Origin: Candidatus Aenigmatarchaeota archaeon | Lineage (GTDB): Archaea; Aenigmatarchaeota; Aenigmatarchaeia; QMZP01; JAFGSV01 | Assembly (NCBI GenBank): GCA_020343635.1 | Contig: CP070804.1 | Location: forward strand, 591,009-620,341 | DNA length: 29,333 nt | Direction of reading: 5' to 3' | Shown: piece by piece, positions 1 to 7,359 of the stretch | Layout of the letters: the number at the start of each line of letters is the position of its first letter | How positions within the stretch are numbered: position 1 is the first letter of the stretch | Program-made: the position numbers and the translations under genes | The notes under the pieces: model-generated | Database searches by the model: none | What the model was told of the DNA's origin: nothing | The model's input: only the letters and a program-made list of their open reading frames with translations

Positions 1-291
1 AGCGTTGACCTTTTTGTCATCACCGGTCCACATGTCCCTGGCGTCCCTGCGTATGACCTTCGGGTTTTTGTCTATCAGAACAACATTCATCCCGCCCCCG
101 GAGAACATGCCCGAGACCTTATGTTTTCCCTTCTCGAAGGTCTGCAGGGGTTCCCCCTCCTTTTCAAGTATGGCGGTTTCGCCCTCAGAAAGCTCTATCT
201 TCTTGCCTGTGAATCCGCCAATCTGTGAGACACTGATTCTCTGGGCCACAACAGCCTCCGATCTCTCCCACTTCTTGGCCATCTTTATCAT
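1..291 (-). CDS. Partial N-terminus, possible SPFH-domain-like protein
   Basis: A minus-strand frame is open from ATG 291 to the window edge (97 codons, C-terminus missing). A second in-frame ATG lies at 282. The protein starts MIKMAKKWERSEAVVAQ and continues into a beta-rich stretch with alternating turns (ELSEGETAILEKEGEPL, then KGKHKV, a Gly-rich turn and VVLIDKNPKVIRRD). This pattern recalls the N-terminal part of SPFH/virion-core-like proteins, but the similarity is judged by eye and is weak. It lies 21 nt after the stop codon of the upstream TPR gene, so the two are probably one transcript. The coding reading is well supported by the clean frame and by codon choice like that of its neighbours; the family name is tentative. 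Confidence 0.6.
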   Translation of the reverse strand, partial: MIKMAKKWERSEAVVAQRISVSQIGGFTGKKIELSEGETAILEKEGEPLQTFEKGKHKVSGMFSGGGMNVVLIDKNPKVIRRDARDMWTGDDKKVNA

Positions 292-312
292 TTTGTCGCG
301 TAACTTAAAAAT

Positions 313-2037
313 TCAGGCTTTGGTCCTCTGCACCACGGAGTCGTGTACATTGATATCCTTCTCAACGACTTCCCCTTCTTCCCCGCTCCCTATCTTGGAC
401 CTCTGGACAACAGAATCTATGATGTTTATTACCTTCTTTATCTCGACCTTCTCCACCTCATGCGCGTCCGTTCCGGTGGTTATGGTATGCCTTATTATGC
501 CGGCTATCCTGTCCAGGTTCTCATCGAGGTGCTCACGGCTTTCGGAGTAGAGTTTCAGTATGAGATGGACGAAGTCCTCGTCCTCCTTTATTACAACCGT
601 CAGCAGGTGGTGCACGTTCTCAAGCCTGAACGAGTACCTGAGCATCACCTCGCCTTCGAATTTGTGCTCAGATACAAGCTCCATGTCCTTGCAGTTATCC
701 GTGACGTGCTTCATCAGTATGCTCCCCTTTATGTTCCTGAACGTGTATCCCCTCTGCTGGTGGAAGAATTGCTTCTCCAGCTCATAGTACAGGCTTTGGG
801 CTACCGGGTACGCGGTTATGCTGCGGTCAAGATGGGCCTTTTCTGTCCTGAAGTGTTCATCACCCTCGAATGCCTTTTTCGGCGGACCAGCGGAGTCAGC
901 GACATTCGCTATTACGGGTCTTATATACTCCTCATATTTCACACCCTTATCGTCATGCATGGTGACACTTCCCCTTGCTATCCTGTGCTTCCCCGGAATT
1001 CCCATCTTCATGCTCCATGAGGCTCCATACTCGTCACCGGGCAAGAGCTTGTCGAATTCCTTGGGATTGCTATGGGGTGCCTGCACATTCTCATCGAAGT
1101 CTATGTCAACCTTTATGTCATAGAGCGTGTTTGATGAGAGGTTCTTTACGAGCAGCACGATCTTGCTGACCTTGCTTACAACGGGATCCGGGTGTATGTG
1201 GGGGGTTATCTGTATCTTCGGCCTTACCAGAACCGATATGGGGGCTATCTCGAAGTCCAGGGTGTCACCTTTCTCACTCTCCCATGTTATGAAGTTGTAG
1301 GGAGAATGGAGCCTGCCCACCTTGCCCGAGGTCTCATAGGAGAATATCCTCACCTCGCCCGGCTTGAGCTTATCCACATCATGGCTTATGCACGCATTCC
1401 TGTCACCTATGGATATTCTGTTCAGGGTCTCTTTGCTGTGATTCTCGACCACCACTTCAAACCTGACGTGCTCCCCTTCCACCACTTCCTCCTTTTCCGC
1501 GTACTGGTCCACACGCGGGTGGGAGATGGTATGCTTGAGCTTGTAGACCTCGTTCTTCAGGTCATCATCATGCTCTATGCTGCAGGCCTTCTCGTAGAAT
1601 TTTATGGCCTTGTCAGTTATTCCGTCATTCTTGCTTGCAAGTGCCGCGGTCTTGTAGCACCATTGGGCTGCGTAGACGCTCTTCGATTCCAGGAACTTCT
1701 CCGCGCCTCTCAGGGCATACTCCACGGTGCTCTTGTGGTCGCCCTTCTTCATCGCGGCCAGTGACGCGGACCTGTAGGACCACCCGGCATTAAAGGTCTT
1801 CTTCTCTGTCTCGCTGTATGACGCCGCCTGCAGGGCGTACTTTATGCCGTCGTCCCATTCTCCGGCTCTTCTTGCAAGTACAGAAAGCATGTGGTAAACG
1901 TAGGCTGCGTTGGCAAGGTCCCCCTTCTTCGCACTGCTTTCCCCCTTCTTCAGCAGCTTTACGGACATCTTTTCGTAGTCTTTCTTCTTTATCGAGGCAT
2001 CCGGGGGCTTTTTTGAGAGCCAGTCAAACATAGTCAT
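313..2037 (-). CDS. TPR-repeat protein with beta-sandwich domains and C-terminal DSVVQR motifs
   Basis: This 574-aa protein has no signal peptide or membrane segment. Residues about 15-165 are alpha-helical repeats of TPR type (AAYVYHMLSVLARRAGEWDD, then GWSYRSASLAAMKKGDHKS and similar units). Residues about 170-390 look like two CARDB- or Ig-like beta domains (VRFEVVVENHSKETLNRISI; KIVLLVKNLSSNTLYDIKV). A mixed domain follows at about 405-530. The tail carries two copies of the motif DSVVQR, at 541-546 and 566-571. A scaffold or protein-binding role is inferred from the TPRs; the biochemical function is unknown. A second ATG is at 2031. The TATA-like box at 2061-2070 read on the minus strand places the transcript start almost at the ATG, so it is probably leaderless. 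Confidence 0.85.
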   Translation of the reverse strand: MTMFDWLSKKPPDASIKKKDYEKMSVKLLKKGESSAKKGDLANAAYVYHMLSVLARRAGEWDDGIKYALQAASYSETEKKTFNAGWSYRSASLAAMKKGDHKSTVEYALRGAEKFLESKSVYAAQWCYKTAALASKNDGITDKAIKFYEKACSIEHDDDLKNEVYKLKHTISHPRVDQYAEKEEVVEGEHVRFEVVVENHSKETLNRISIGDRNACISHDVDKLKPGEVRIFSYETSGKVGRLHSPYNFITWESEKGDTLDFEIAPISVLVRPKIQITPHIHPDPVVSKVSKIVLLVKNLSSNTLYDIKVDIDFDENVQAPHSNPKEFDKLLPGDEYGASWSMKMGIPGKHRIARGSVTMHDDKGVKYEEYIRPVIANVADSAGPPKKAFEGDEHFRTEKAHLDRSITAYPVAQSLYYELEKQFFHQQRGYTFRNIKGSILMKHVTDNCKDMELVSEHKFEGEVMLRYSFRLENVHHLLTVVIKEDEDFVHLILKLYSESREHLDENLDRIAGIIRHTITTGTDAHEVEKVEIKKVINIIDSVVQRSKIGSGEEGEVVEKDINVHDSVVQRTKA

Positions 2038-2089
2038 AATTAAATAAAGAACCGAAAAAATTATATTAATACCTGCGAGGGGTGTTCAT
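2038..2089. promoter_or_regulatory. Divergent promoter region between the TPR gene and the small zinc-ribbon gene
   Basis: The 52-bp spacer is A/T-rich. An ATTAATATAA element at 2061-2070 (minus strand) sits about 26 nt before ATG 2037. A TAAATAAAG stretch at 2041-2049 could serve the plus strand. GAGGGGTG at 2077-2084 is a good Shine-Dalgarno 5 nt before ATG 2090. Assignments are by position only. Confidence 0.5.
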
Positions 2090-2206
2090 ATGGCTAAATA
2101 CGCGTGCGTCAAGTGCGGATGGGAAGGGAAACCCATTCTAATGGAGCCTGTCACAAAGGTGTGCCCGAAGTGCGGTTCCGTGCAGCTCGAGAAGCTTAAG
2201 AAGTAG
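2090..2206 (+). CDS. 38-aa zinc-ribbon protein
   Basis: The short frame from ATG 2090 to TAG 2204-2206 encodes a compact protein with two CxxC knuckles: CVKC near residue 6 and CPKC near residue 25, each followed by Gly, ending in a basic KLKK tail. Four cysteines in two CxxC pairs about 16 residues apart are the zinc-ribbon pattern. A strong Shine-Dalgarno (GAGGGGTG, 5 nt spacing) supports the start. Its stop touches the last codon of the convergent RPA-like gene without overlap. It resembles tiny archaeal zinc ribbons, and an RpoP-like RNA polymerase subunit is a possible but unproven alternative. The function is unknown. Confidence 0.75.
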   Translation: MAKYACVKCGWEGKPILMEPVTKVCPKCGSVQLEKLKK

Positions 2207-2857
2207 TCAGATCTTCTTTATCTTGCCCGGTGTAGGCTCATAGCAGACGCCTTCTCCCAGAAGCTCGTTTATGACGGCCTCCATGCCCTCCTCGGGGGCG
2301 CCGACCTGCGCAATCAGGTCTCCGTATTTTATCCCATCCTCGTTCTGCTCTATCACCGTAAGGATGTTCTTCCTCAAGTCGCTTTCCTCAGGCCTTGGCT
2401 CTTCAGGCGGGGGTTGCTGCAGATGGCCTCCTGCATGCCTTGGCTGGGGCTGTCTCTGGCCCTTCAGACCACGCAGTATGTCCAGCCTGGCCAGGGCTTC
2501 CTCGTCGGGCGTGATTTTCCTTATCATCTCCGGAACGACGTATATCTCTCCCTCATATTCCCGGACCTTGCCTATGAGGCTGACGATGTCTCCCATGTTG
2601 ACATCGTTGAGAAGCGCGATCTCCCTCCAGAGCTTGGCCCGGATGGTCGCTGTTGAATCATCAATGGTCACTGAAGAAAAGTTGCCGTCTTCGGATGTGA
2701 ACTTTCCGACAACGGTCCCGGCTATCTTCATGCGGGATATGTTCTCCTTGAGGGGGGTGATGATGTAGCTTGGCTCCATGCCTTCCTTCTTCACCCATTC
2801 ACCGCTGACGACATCCACTATCCGGACTTTCTTTGCGGTCTGTCTCTGCATTGGCAT
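2207..2857 (-). CDS. RPA32-like single-stranded DNA-binding protein (OB fold plus winged helix)
   Basis: This 216-aa protein has an OB-fold core at residues about 38-125 (MKIAGTVVGKFTSEDGNFSS, then TIRAKLWRE, GDIVSLIGKVREYEGEIYV). A proline- and glutamine-rich linker spans about 130-157. A C-terminal winged-helix domain at about 158-216 includes NILTVIEQNEDGIKYGDLI. That layout matches eukaryotic RPA2/RPA32 and archaeal RPA-associated OB proteins, which bind single-stranded DNA in replication and repair and recruit partners through the winged helix. A minus-strand TATA-like box at 2876-2885 is about 25 nt before ATG 2857, suggesting a leaderless transcript; a second Met is at 2851. No zinc finger is seen. 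The exact RPA subunit type is not certain. Confidence 0.85.
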   Translation of the reverse strand: MPMQRQTAKKVRIVDVVSGEWVKKEGMEPSYIITPLKENISRMKIAGTVVGKFTSEDGNFSSVTIDDSTATIRAKLWREIALLNDVNMGDIVSLIGKVREYEGEIYVVPEMIRKITPDEEALARLDILRGLKGQRQPQPRHAGGHLQQPPPEEPRPEESDLRKNILTVIEQNEDGIKYGDLIAQVGAPEEGMEAVINELLGEGVCYEPTPGKIKKI

Positions 2858-2894
2858 ACGTAGAATATGTCCCGGATATTTATAGCGTTTTCGG

Positions 2895-3959
2895 TCAGGC
2901 GTGCAGTTCGACTATGTCTTTATCCCTAAGCTTATGGTACGGACCGACCTTCTGCTCAGGGAACCTTGCTGAAGGTCCCCATATGCGCGCATGCTTGAAG
3001 TACTTCTCCTGACCGCGAAGAATCTTCTTTGCGACACCCATTACGGTGCAGCCATCTTTCATTATTAGAGGTTCCTTCATGTCAGGGTCATGGCCTATGC
3101 GCTTCATGTACAGCCTTATCAGACCCAGCTTCTTCCATATGGCTTCCCTGAGGTCATCCAGGTTCTCGTCCCTTTCCGCTGATACCTTCACGATGTCTTT
3201 GGTCACCCTGCTGAAATCAAGCATAATGTCTATCTTGTTCAGCACGACAAGCGACGGAACGTATGCCCTGTTCTTCATCAGAGAGTCTATCAGCTGCTCC
3301 TCGTCGATGTTCTCCCTTATCAGTACATCGGCGTTGTGGATCCTGAATTCACCGAGCACCCGCTTTACACTCGCTTTGGAGAGTATCGGTTTCCTTACGG
3401 CTATGTTTATCTTGAGGCCGCCTGTATCCTTTTTCACTATCTTTACGTCAGGCGGCTGCCGGTCTAACCGGAACCCTCCGTTGTATAATTCCTTTCTCAT
3501 AGGCTCCAGCTGGTACACATCATCCAAAAGAAAGATTATGAGATCGGCGCTCCTCAGAGCAGAAAGCACCCGCTTCCCCTTTCCCGTACCCTTGGCAGCA
3601 TCAGCAATCAGCCCGGGAATGTCAAGAATCTGTATCTTCGCTCCCTTGTACACCATCATCCCCGGTATGACGTCGAGCGTGGTGAAATCGTAATGACCCG
3701 TCTTCGAATCGGCATTGGTAAGCCTGTTCAGGAGCGTGGATTTTCCCACCGAGGGGAAGCCCACCAGAAGGACTGTGGCATCACCGGACTTCTTAACGCT
3801 GAAACCCGGGCCGTAGCTGGTGCCGGAGCCCTTCTCGACCTCAGCGCGTAGCTTCGCAAGCTTCGCCTTCAGCATCCCTATGTGGCCCTGGGTGTGCTTG
3901 TTGTACTTCGTCTTCTCAAGCTCCTCTTCTATCTTCTTTATCTCCTCTTGGCGCGTGAT
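2895..3959 (-). CDS. DRG-family (Obg-type) GTPase with TGS domain; start codon unclear
   Basis: Numbering from the first ATG (3875), the G motifs are: G1 GFPSVGKST 39-47, switch region with TT 65-66, G3 DIPGL 85-89, G4 NKID 213-216, G5 SAE 232-234. A TGS domain runs from about 255 to the end. DRG GTPases are translation factors that bind ribosomes or tRNA. The frame is open and homologous-looking for 28 more codons upstream (EEIKKIEEELEKTKYNKHTQ), the usual DRG N-terminal helix, back to an ATC at 3959-3957. An in-frame TGA lies just beyond at 3968-3966. No ATG, GTG or TTG occurs in that extension. A minus-strand TATA-like box at 3977-3990 predicts transcription starting near 3959. I therefore give the extended limits; the conservative alternative is ATG 3875 (326 aa), which would remove the N-terminal helix. 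Confidence 0.9.
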   Translation of the reverse strand: MTRQEEIKKIEEELEKTKYNKHTQGHIGMLKAKLAKLRAEVEKGSGTSYGPGFSVKKSGDATVLLVGFPSVGKSTLLNRLTNADSKTGHYDFTTLDVIPGMMVYKGAKIQILDIPGLIADAAKGTGKGKRVLSALRSADLIIFLLDDVYQLEPMRKELYNGGFRLDRQPPDVKIVKKDTGGLKINIAVRKPILSKASVKRVLGEFRIHNADVLIRENIDEEQLIDSLMKNRAYVPSLVVLNKIDIMLDFSRVTKDIVKVSAERDENLDDLREAIWKKLGLIRLYMKRIGHDPDMKEPLIMKDGCTVMGVAKKILRGQEKYFKHARIWGPSARFPEQKVGPYHKLRDKDIVELHA

Positions 3960-4153
3960 AAATAATCAATATATTGATATTTATATTAAAGCTTAAGGCA
4001 TATTCCATGACCTACAAAGAAGCAGCAACATAAGCTGCAAAAGAAGCAGAAGCTATTCGTTAAATTCCGATGTTAAGATGAAAGCAATAAAACCGAGATA
4101 TAATTCATATTAACCACTTAAGAGTCCTCAAAAGATTTATAAAATTTTCTGTT
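3960..4153. promoter_or_regulatory. A/T-rich divergent intergenic region with promoters and a short repeat
   Basis: This 194-bp spacer lies between the GTPase gene and the plus-strand gene that begins at 4154/4166. It holds the minus-strand TATA-like box 3977-3990 and the plus-strand box TTTATAAAA 4136-4144. A 10-bp direct repeat AAAGAAGCAG occurs at 4016-4025 and 4040-4049, flanking a small inverted repeat GCAGC/GCTGC (4022-4026, 4034-4038). The repeat could be an operator or chance; nothing else is visible. Confidence 0.45.
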
Positions 4154-4948
4154 ATGTTAATCCATATGAGGTCGAATGCATCGGAAAAATTGATTATACC
4201 TGAATCTAGGCACAGAGGCCTCTATATTCCAGAGTCGGAGTTGTCTCTGCCGCTGATAGATAATCTGGGTGACTGGTTCAGTGATGGGAAGCCGGCATAC
4301 AGGCTCATCAGGGAATCTGCGCCGTTGGAAAGGAGACTCCTGCTTCAGTTGGCAAGGTTGGACCTTGAGCGTGGTACCCGACATGCAAAATTAGTTCCCG
4401 AGCATGTAAGAGAGGCCGTAAGGCAAGCCGGTATTTACGAACAGGAAATTAAGAAAGGCTATGCCGCATGCCACAGTGACGTAATCGAGTTTTTGCCAAG
4501 GGTGTATGCAACCGAAGGGATGTGGCAATTCAGTAACGAAAATCGTGACCCTGCAATGTACTACCAAGAAATAAAAGACCTTAAGGAAACAAATGATGGA
4601 TGGGAGAAAGTGCGTTCTGAATACACAATTGTAAACTTTACATTGGTGCCGGAAGGTGGTATAATAGTCCCTCGAAAAGATACCAAATTATGGTACTATC
4701 CCTGTGGAATCCCACTAGAGACAACCATAGACCGTGAAGAGGCAATCCAAGAATGGGTGGATGTAGGGCTTACAGAGGAACAGGCAGAAAGAGGGCTTTT
4801 TAAATTTCACAGGCCAGATGAAGTTTCAGGCTTGTATACGGTTATTTCGTCTTATGACAAAGAAGGTACGTTTCACATTAGCATATGCGGCAGACCCGAC
4901 AAAAAGGCCTTTGATGTCGGCTCGTATTCAATGAGAAGGGCTGCCTGA
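4154..4948 (+). CDS. Unrecognised protein, AT-richer than its neighbours
   Basis: This 264-aa frame (260 aa from the second Met at 4166) shows no family I recognise. It has no membrane segment, signal peptide or cysteine cluster. The N-terminal third is helical and charged (LLLQLARLDLERGTRHAKLV). The C-terminal part looks beta-rich with aromatic residues (TKLWYYPCGIPLETT; GLYTVISSYDKEGTFHISIC). The TATA-like box 4136-4144 is centred 26 nt before ATG 4166, so 4166 is the better start for a leaderless transcript. Base composition is visibly more A/T-rich than the surrounding core genes, and codon choice is more mixed, which fits recent acquisition. It ends 34 nt before the permease gene, which has its own TATA-like box. 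Confidence 0.75.
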   Translation: MLIHMRSNASEKLIIPESRHRGLYIPESELSLPLIDNLGDWFSDGKPAYRLIRESAPLERRLLLQLARLDLERGTRHAKLVPEHVREAVRQAGIYEQEIKKGYAACHSDVIEFLPRVYATEGMWQFSNENRDPAMYYQEIKDLKETNDGWEKVRSEYTIVNFTLVPEGGIIVPRKDTKLWYYPCGIPLETTIDREEAIQEWVDVGLTEEQAERGLFKFHRPDEVSGLYTVISSYDKEGTFHISICGRPDKKAFDVGSYSMRRAA

Positions 4949-4982
4949 AACCTATAAATGATTCCTTGGAGAAATATATTTC

Positions 4983-6833
4983 ATGGGGACCGAGCTCAAG
5001 AAAGAACTGGGACTTATACACGTAGTAATGCTGTGCACCGGCGCCATAATGGGCACAGGGATATTCATCATACCCGGCGTTGCAGGTGGTCTGATGGGCC
5101 CCGGTTCCATAATACTGTGGGTGCTTATAGGGCTTCTCACAATTCCCATAAGCCTCTGCTTCATAGAGCTGGCGTCAAGCTACAACGTGACCGGAGGACC
5201 CTACGTCTACATAAGGGAGGCCATGGGCGATTTCTGGGGTTTCATAACGGGATGGACCGCCTGGCTCATGGCCTGCATATACATAGGCACGCACACCATA
5301 GCGATACGCTACTATCTCGACTTCTTCTATGAAATGACGTTCGTCGAAGCCGCGGTGCTCTATGCCGGGGTCATAGGAGTGATAACGCTCATAAATTACG
5401 CGGGTGTAAAGCAGGGAGGACGGACACAATTATTCTTAACTTTGGGCACGTTTTCCGTCCTAGCCATATTCATAATACTAGGACTTCCCAAGGTCGATAT
5501 GACTAACTTCGATCCGCTGTTCCCGCTGGGGCTTTCAGCGCTCGGTATGACGGCAGTACTCATAGTCGAGCCCTTCATAGGATGGGAGACTACAACCGTC
5601 ATAGCAGGCGAGGTCAAGGACACCAAGAGGAACATACCTCTGGGACTTGTGATATCCACGATAATCATAATGACATTCTATCTCCTTGTCGTGTTCGTCA
5701 CCCTCGGCGTGATGCCCTGGCAGCTGCTGAAGGATTCCATATCGCCCATGGCTGACGTGATGGCACTGGCCTACGGCAGCGGGATGGGGGCGATTATGAC
5801 GGCTGGGGCAATAATAGTAAGCCTTGCGTGCCTCAATGCCTGGATACTGACGACCGCGAGGCTTCCCTACGCGATGGCCAAGGACAAGCTGTTCCTGGGG
5901 TCTTTCGGCAACATAAACAGGAAGTACAACACGCCCTCGAGGTCACTCCTTGTGCAGGCCGTGATAGCATTCATAATAACGCTGACAGGATCGTACGAAG
6001 GCGCAGTCTTCCTGCTCATGGCCAATGCCCTCATATTATATGCACTGTCCGCGCTGTCCGTCATAAAGCTGAAGAAAAAGCCCGTGGACAGGCTGATAGA
6101 CCTTCCTGTGGCCGTGCCTATGATGGCGCTCCTATTATGCATAATACTCTTCACACAGATACCCTTCGAACTCATGATTTCCGGGCTCATGCTCATAGCA
6201 TTCGGCGTACCCATATACACTATGATAAGGGTCACCTACGACAGGAAGTTCCTGGAGAAGTTCTACAACACGTTCTCCCCCCTTTATGACATATTGTCGC
6301 CCATGTGGTACGGAAAAGGCAGGAGGGAGAAGGTGATACTGAAGGCGAACATAAAAAAGGGCGACATAGTCCTCGACTACGGATGCGCCACTGGAGCGGA
6401 CGTGCTCATGCTCGCTGACAAGGTAGGACGCGAAGGAAAGATAGTCGCGGTGGACATTTCCATAAAGCAGCTCGAGAGGAGCGTAGAGAAGGTCAAGAAA
6501 CTGCCCGGGCACCCGAACGTAGTCTTTGTCAAAGAAGACAGGGAGCTGGTGCCCTTTGAGTCAAGCACATTCGACAGGATAATATCCGTCGGTGTCCTTT
6601 CATATCAGCCCGATCCGGGGAAGCTGCTGCATGAGTTCAGGAGGGTGCTGAGAAAGGGAGGCCGGGTGAGCATTATGGACTTCGGCAGGGCGCTTTTCAT
6701 ACCGAAGGCCAAGTACCTGAAGTCCCGTGAAAGCATAAAGAAGACATTTAATAGCGCGGGATTCAAAAAAATAAACATAGAAAAAACGAGCAGCATTTCT
6801 GCCGAGTACTACTACATAACAGCGGTGAAGTAG
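4983..6833 (+). CDS. APC-family amino-acid permease fused to a SAM-dependent methyltransferase
   Basis: This is a single 616-aa frame with two modules. Residues 1-420 are an APC-superfamily transporter with about 12 hydrophobic segments; the first carries the family signature GAIMGTGIFIIPG, and PFIGWETTTVIAGEVKD lies near segments 6-7. Residues about 425-616 are a class I (Rossmann) methyltransferase resembling UbiE-type enzymes: FYNTFSPLYDILSP lead-in, motif I DYGCATG 465-471, acidic VDIS strand, and FDRIISVGVLSYQPDPGKLL followed by LRKGGRVSIMDFG. The methyltransferase should face the cytoplasm. Transporters of this family import amino acids or amines; the substrate cannot be read here. A TATA-like CCTATAAATG at 4951-4960 predicts a leaderless start at 4983. 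The next gene starts 1 nt after the stop. No frameshift is visible at the junction. Confidence 0.88.
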   Translation: MGTELKKELGLIHVVMLCTGAIMGTGIFIIPGVAGGLMGPGSIILWVLIGLLTIPISLCFIELASSYNVTGGPYVYIREAMGDFWGFITGWTAWLMACIYIGTHTIAIRYYLDFFYEMTFVEAAVLYAGVIGVITLINYAGVKQGGRTQLFLTLGTFSVLAIFIILGLPKVDMTNFDPLFPLGLSALGMTAVLIVEPFIGWETTTVIAGEVKDTKRNIPLGLVISTIIIMTFYLLVVFVTLGVMPWQLLKDSISPMADVMALAYGSGMGAIMTAGAIIVSLACLNAWILTTARLPYAMAKDKLFLGSFGNINRKYNTPSRSLLVQAVIAFIITLTGSYEGAVFLLMANALILYALSALSVIKLKKKPVDRLIDLPVAVPMMALLLCIILFTQIPFELMISGLMLIAFGVPIYTMIRVTYDRKFLEKFYNTFSPLYDILSPMWYGKGRREKVILKANIKKGDIVLDYGCATGADVLMLADKVGREGKIVAVDISIKQLERSVEKVKKLPGHPNVVFVKEDRELVPFESSTFDRIISVGVLSYQPDPGKLLHEFRRVLRKGGRVSIMDFGRALFIPKAKYLKSRESIKKTFNSAGFKKINIEKTSSISAEYYYITAVK

Positions 6834-6834
6834 C

Positions 6835-7332
6835 ATGAAAGTGAAAGACGTGATGAGCACGAAACTGATAACATTCAAGCCTGAGGATACGCTACACGAG
6901 GCTCTGCAGGTTTTCACCAGCAAGGGGATTTCCGGGGCCCCGGTCGTAAAGGACGGGAAGCTTGCGGGGCTCATAACAGAGCTCGACGTGATAAAGGTCA
7001 TAGACATATACACCCCCAAGGTGCATTTCACATCAATGCCGCATTTCTTCCTTGTGCTTGCGGGACTGAAGAGCAGAAAGAAGGCGACGGAGCTCAAGAA
7101 GAAGATAATGGCCGCCTCAAAACTGCAAATCCAGGATTTCATGACCCAGGATCCCGTCACCATAGAAGAGGACGTGGATATAATGGAAGCCGCCAGAATC
7201 ATAGACACCTATAAAGTCAACAGGATACCTGTGGTGGAGAAGGGAAAGGTCAGGGGAATCGTAACCAGAAACGACATAATAAAGGCCGTGGCCAGGCTGG
7301 ACACCATGCTTACAGAGCGAAGAAAGAAATAA
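6835..7332 (+). CDS. CBS-pair domain protein
   Basis: This 165-aa protein consists of two CBS motifs. CBS1 covers about 1-60 (VKDVMSTKLITFKPEDTL; ISGAPVVKDGKLAGLITELD). CBS2 covers about 98-160 (IQDFMTQDPVTIEEDVDI; VNRIPVVEKGKVRGIVTRND). A helical insert of roughly 40 residues separates them. CBS pairs bind adenosyl ligands such as AMP, ATP or S-adenosylmethionine and regulate attached or partner proteins. The ATG follows the TAG of the permease-methyltransferase gene after a single base, so translation is probably coupled and the protein is a good candidate regulator of that fusion. The ligand cannot be determined from sequence alone. There is no effector domain. Confidence 0.92.
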   Translation: MKVKDVMSTKLITFKPEDTLHEALQVFTSKGISGAPVVKDGKLAGLITELDVIKVIDIYTPKVHFTSMPHFFLVLAGLKSRKKATELKKKIMAASKLQIQDFMTQDPVTIEEDVDIMEAARIIDTYKVNRIPVVEKGKVRGIVTRNDIIKAVARLDTMLTERRKK

Positions 7333-7359
7333 TTTATTTCAATTTCTCAAATTAGATTC

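Noticed and set aside
343..1764. Long plus-strand open frames opposite the TPR gene (225 and 190 codons)
   Set aside because: They are antisense to a well-supported gene, lack initiation signals, and give low-complexity, unfamily-like proteins; they arise from codon bias of the opposite strand.
4007..4033. Eight-codon plus-strand mini frame starting MTYKEAAT
   Set aside because: Too short, no Shine-Dalgarno, and within a promoter-rich spacer.
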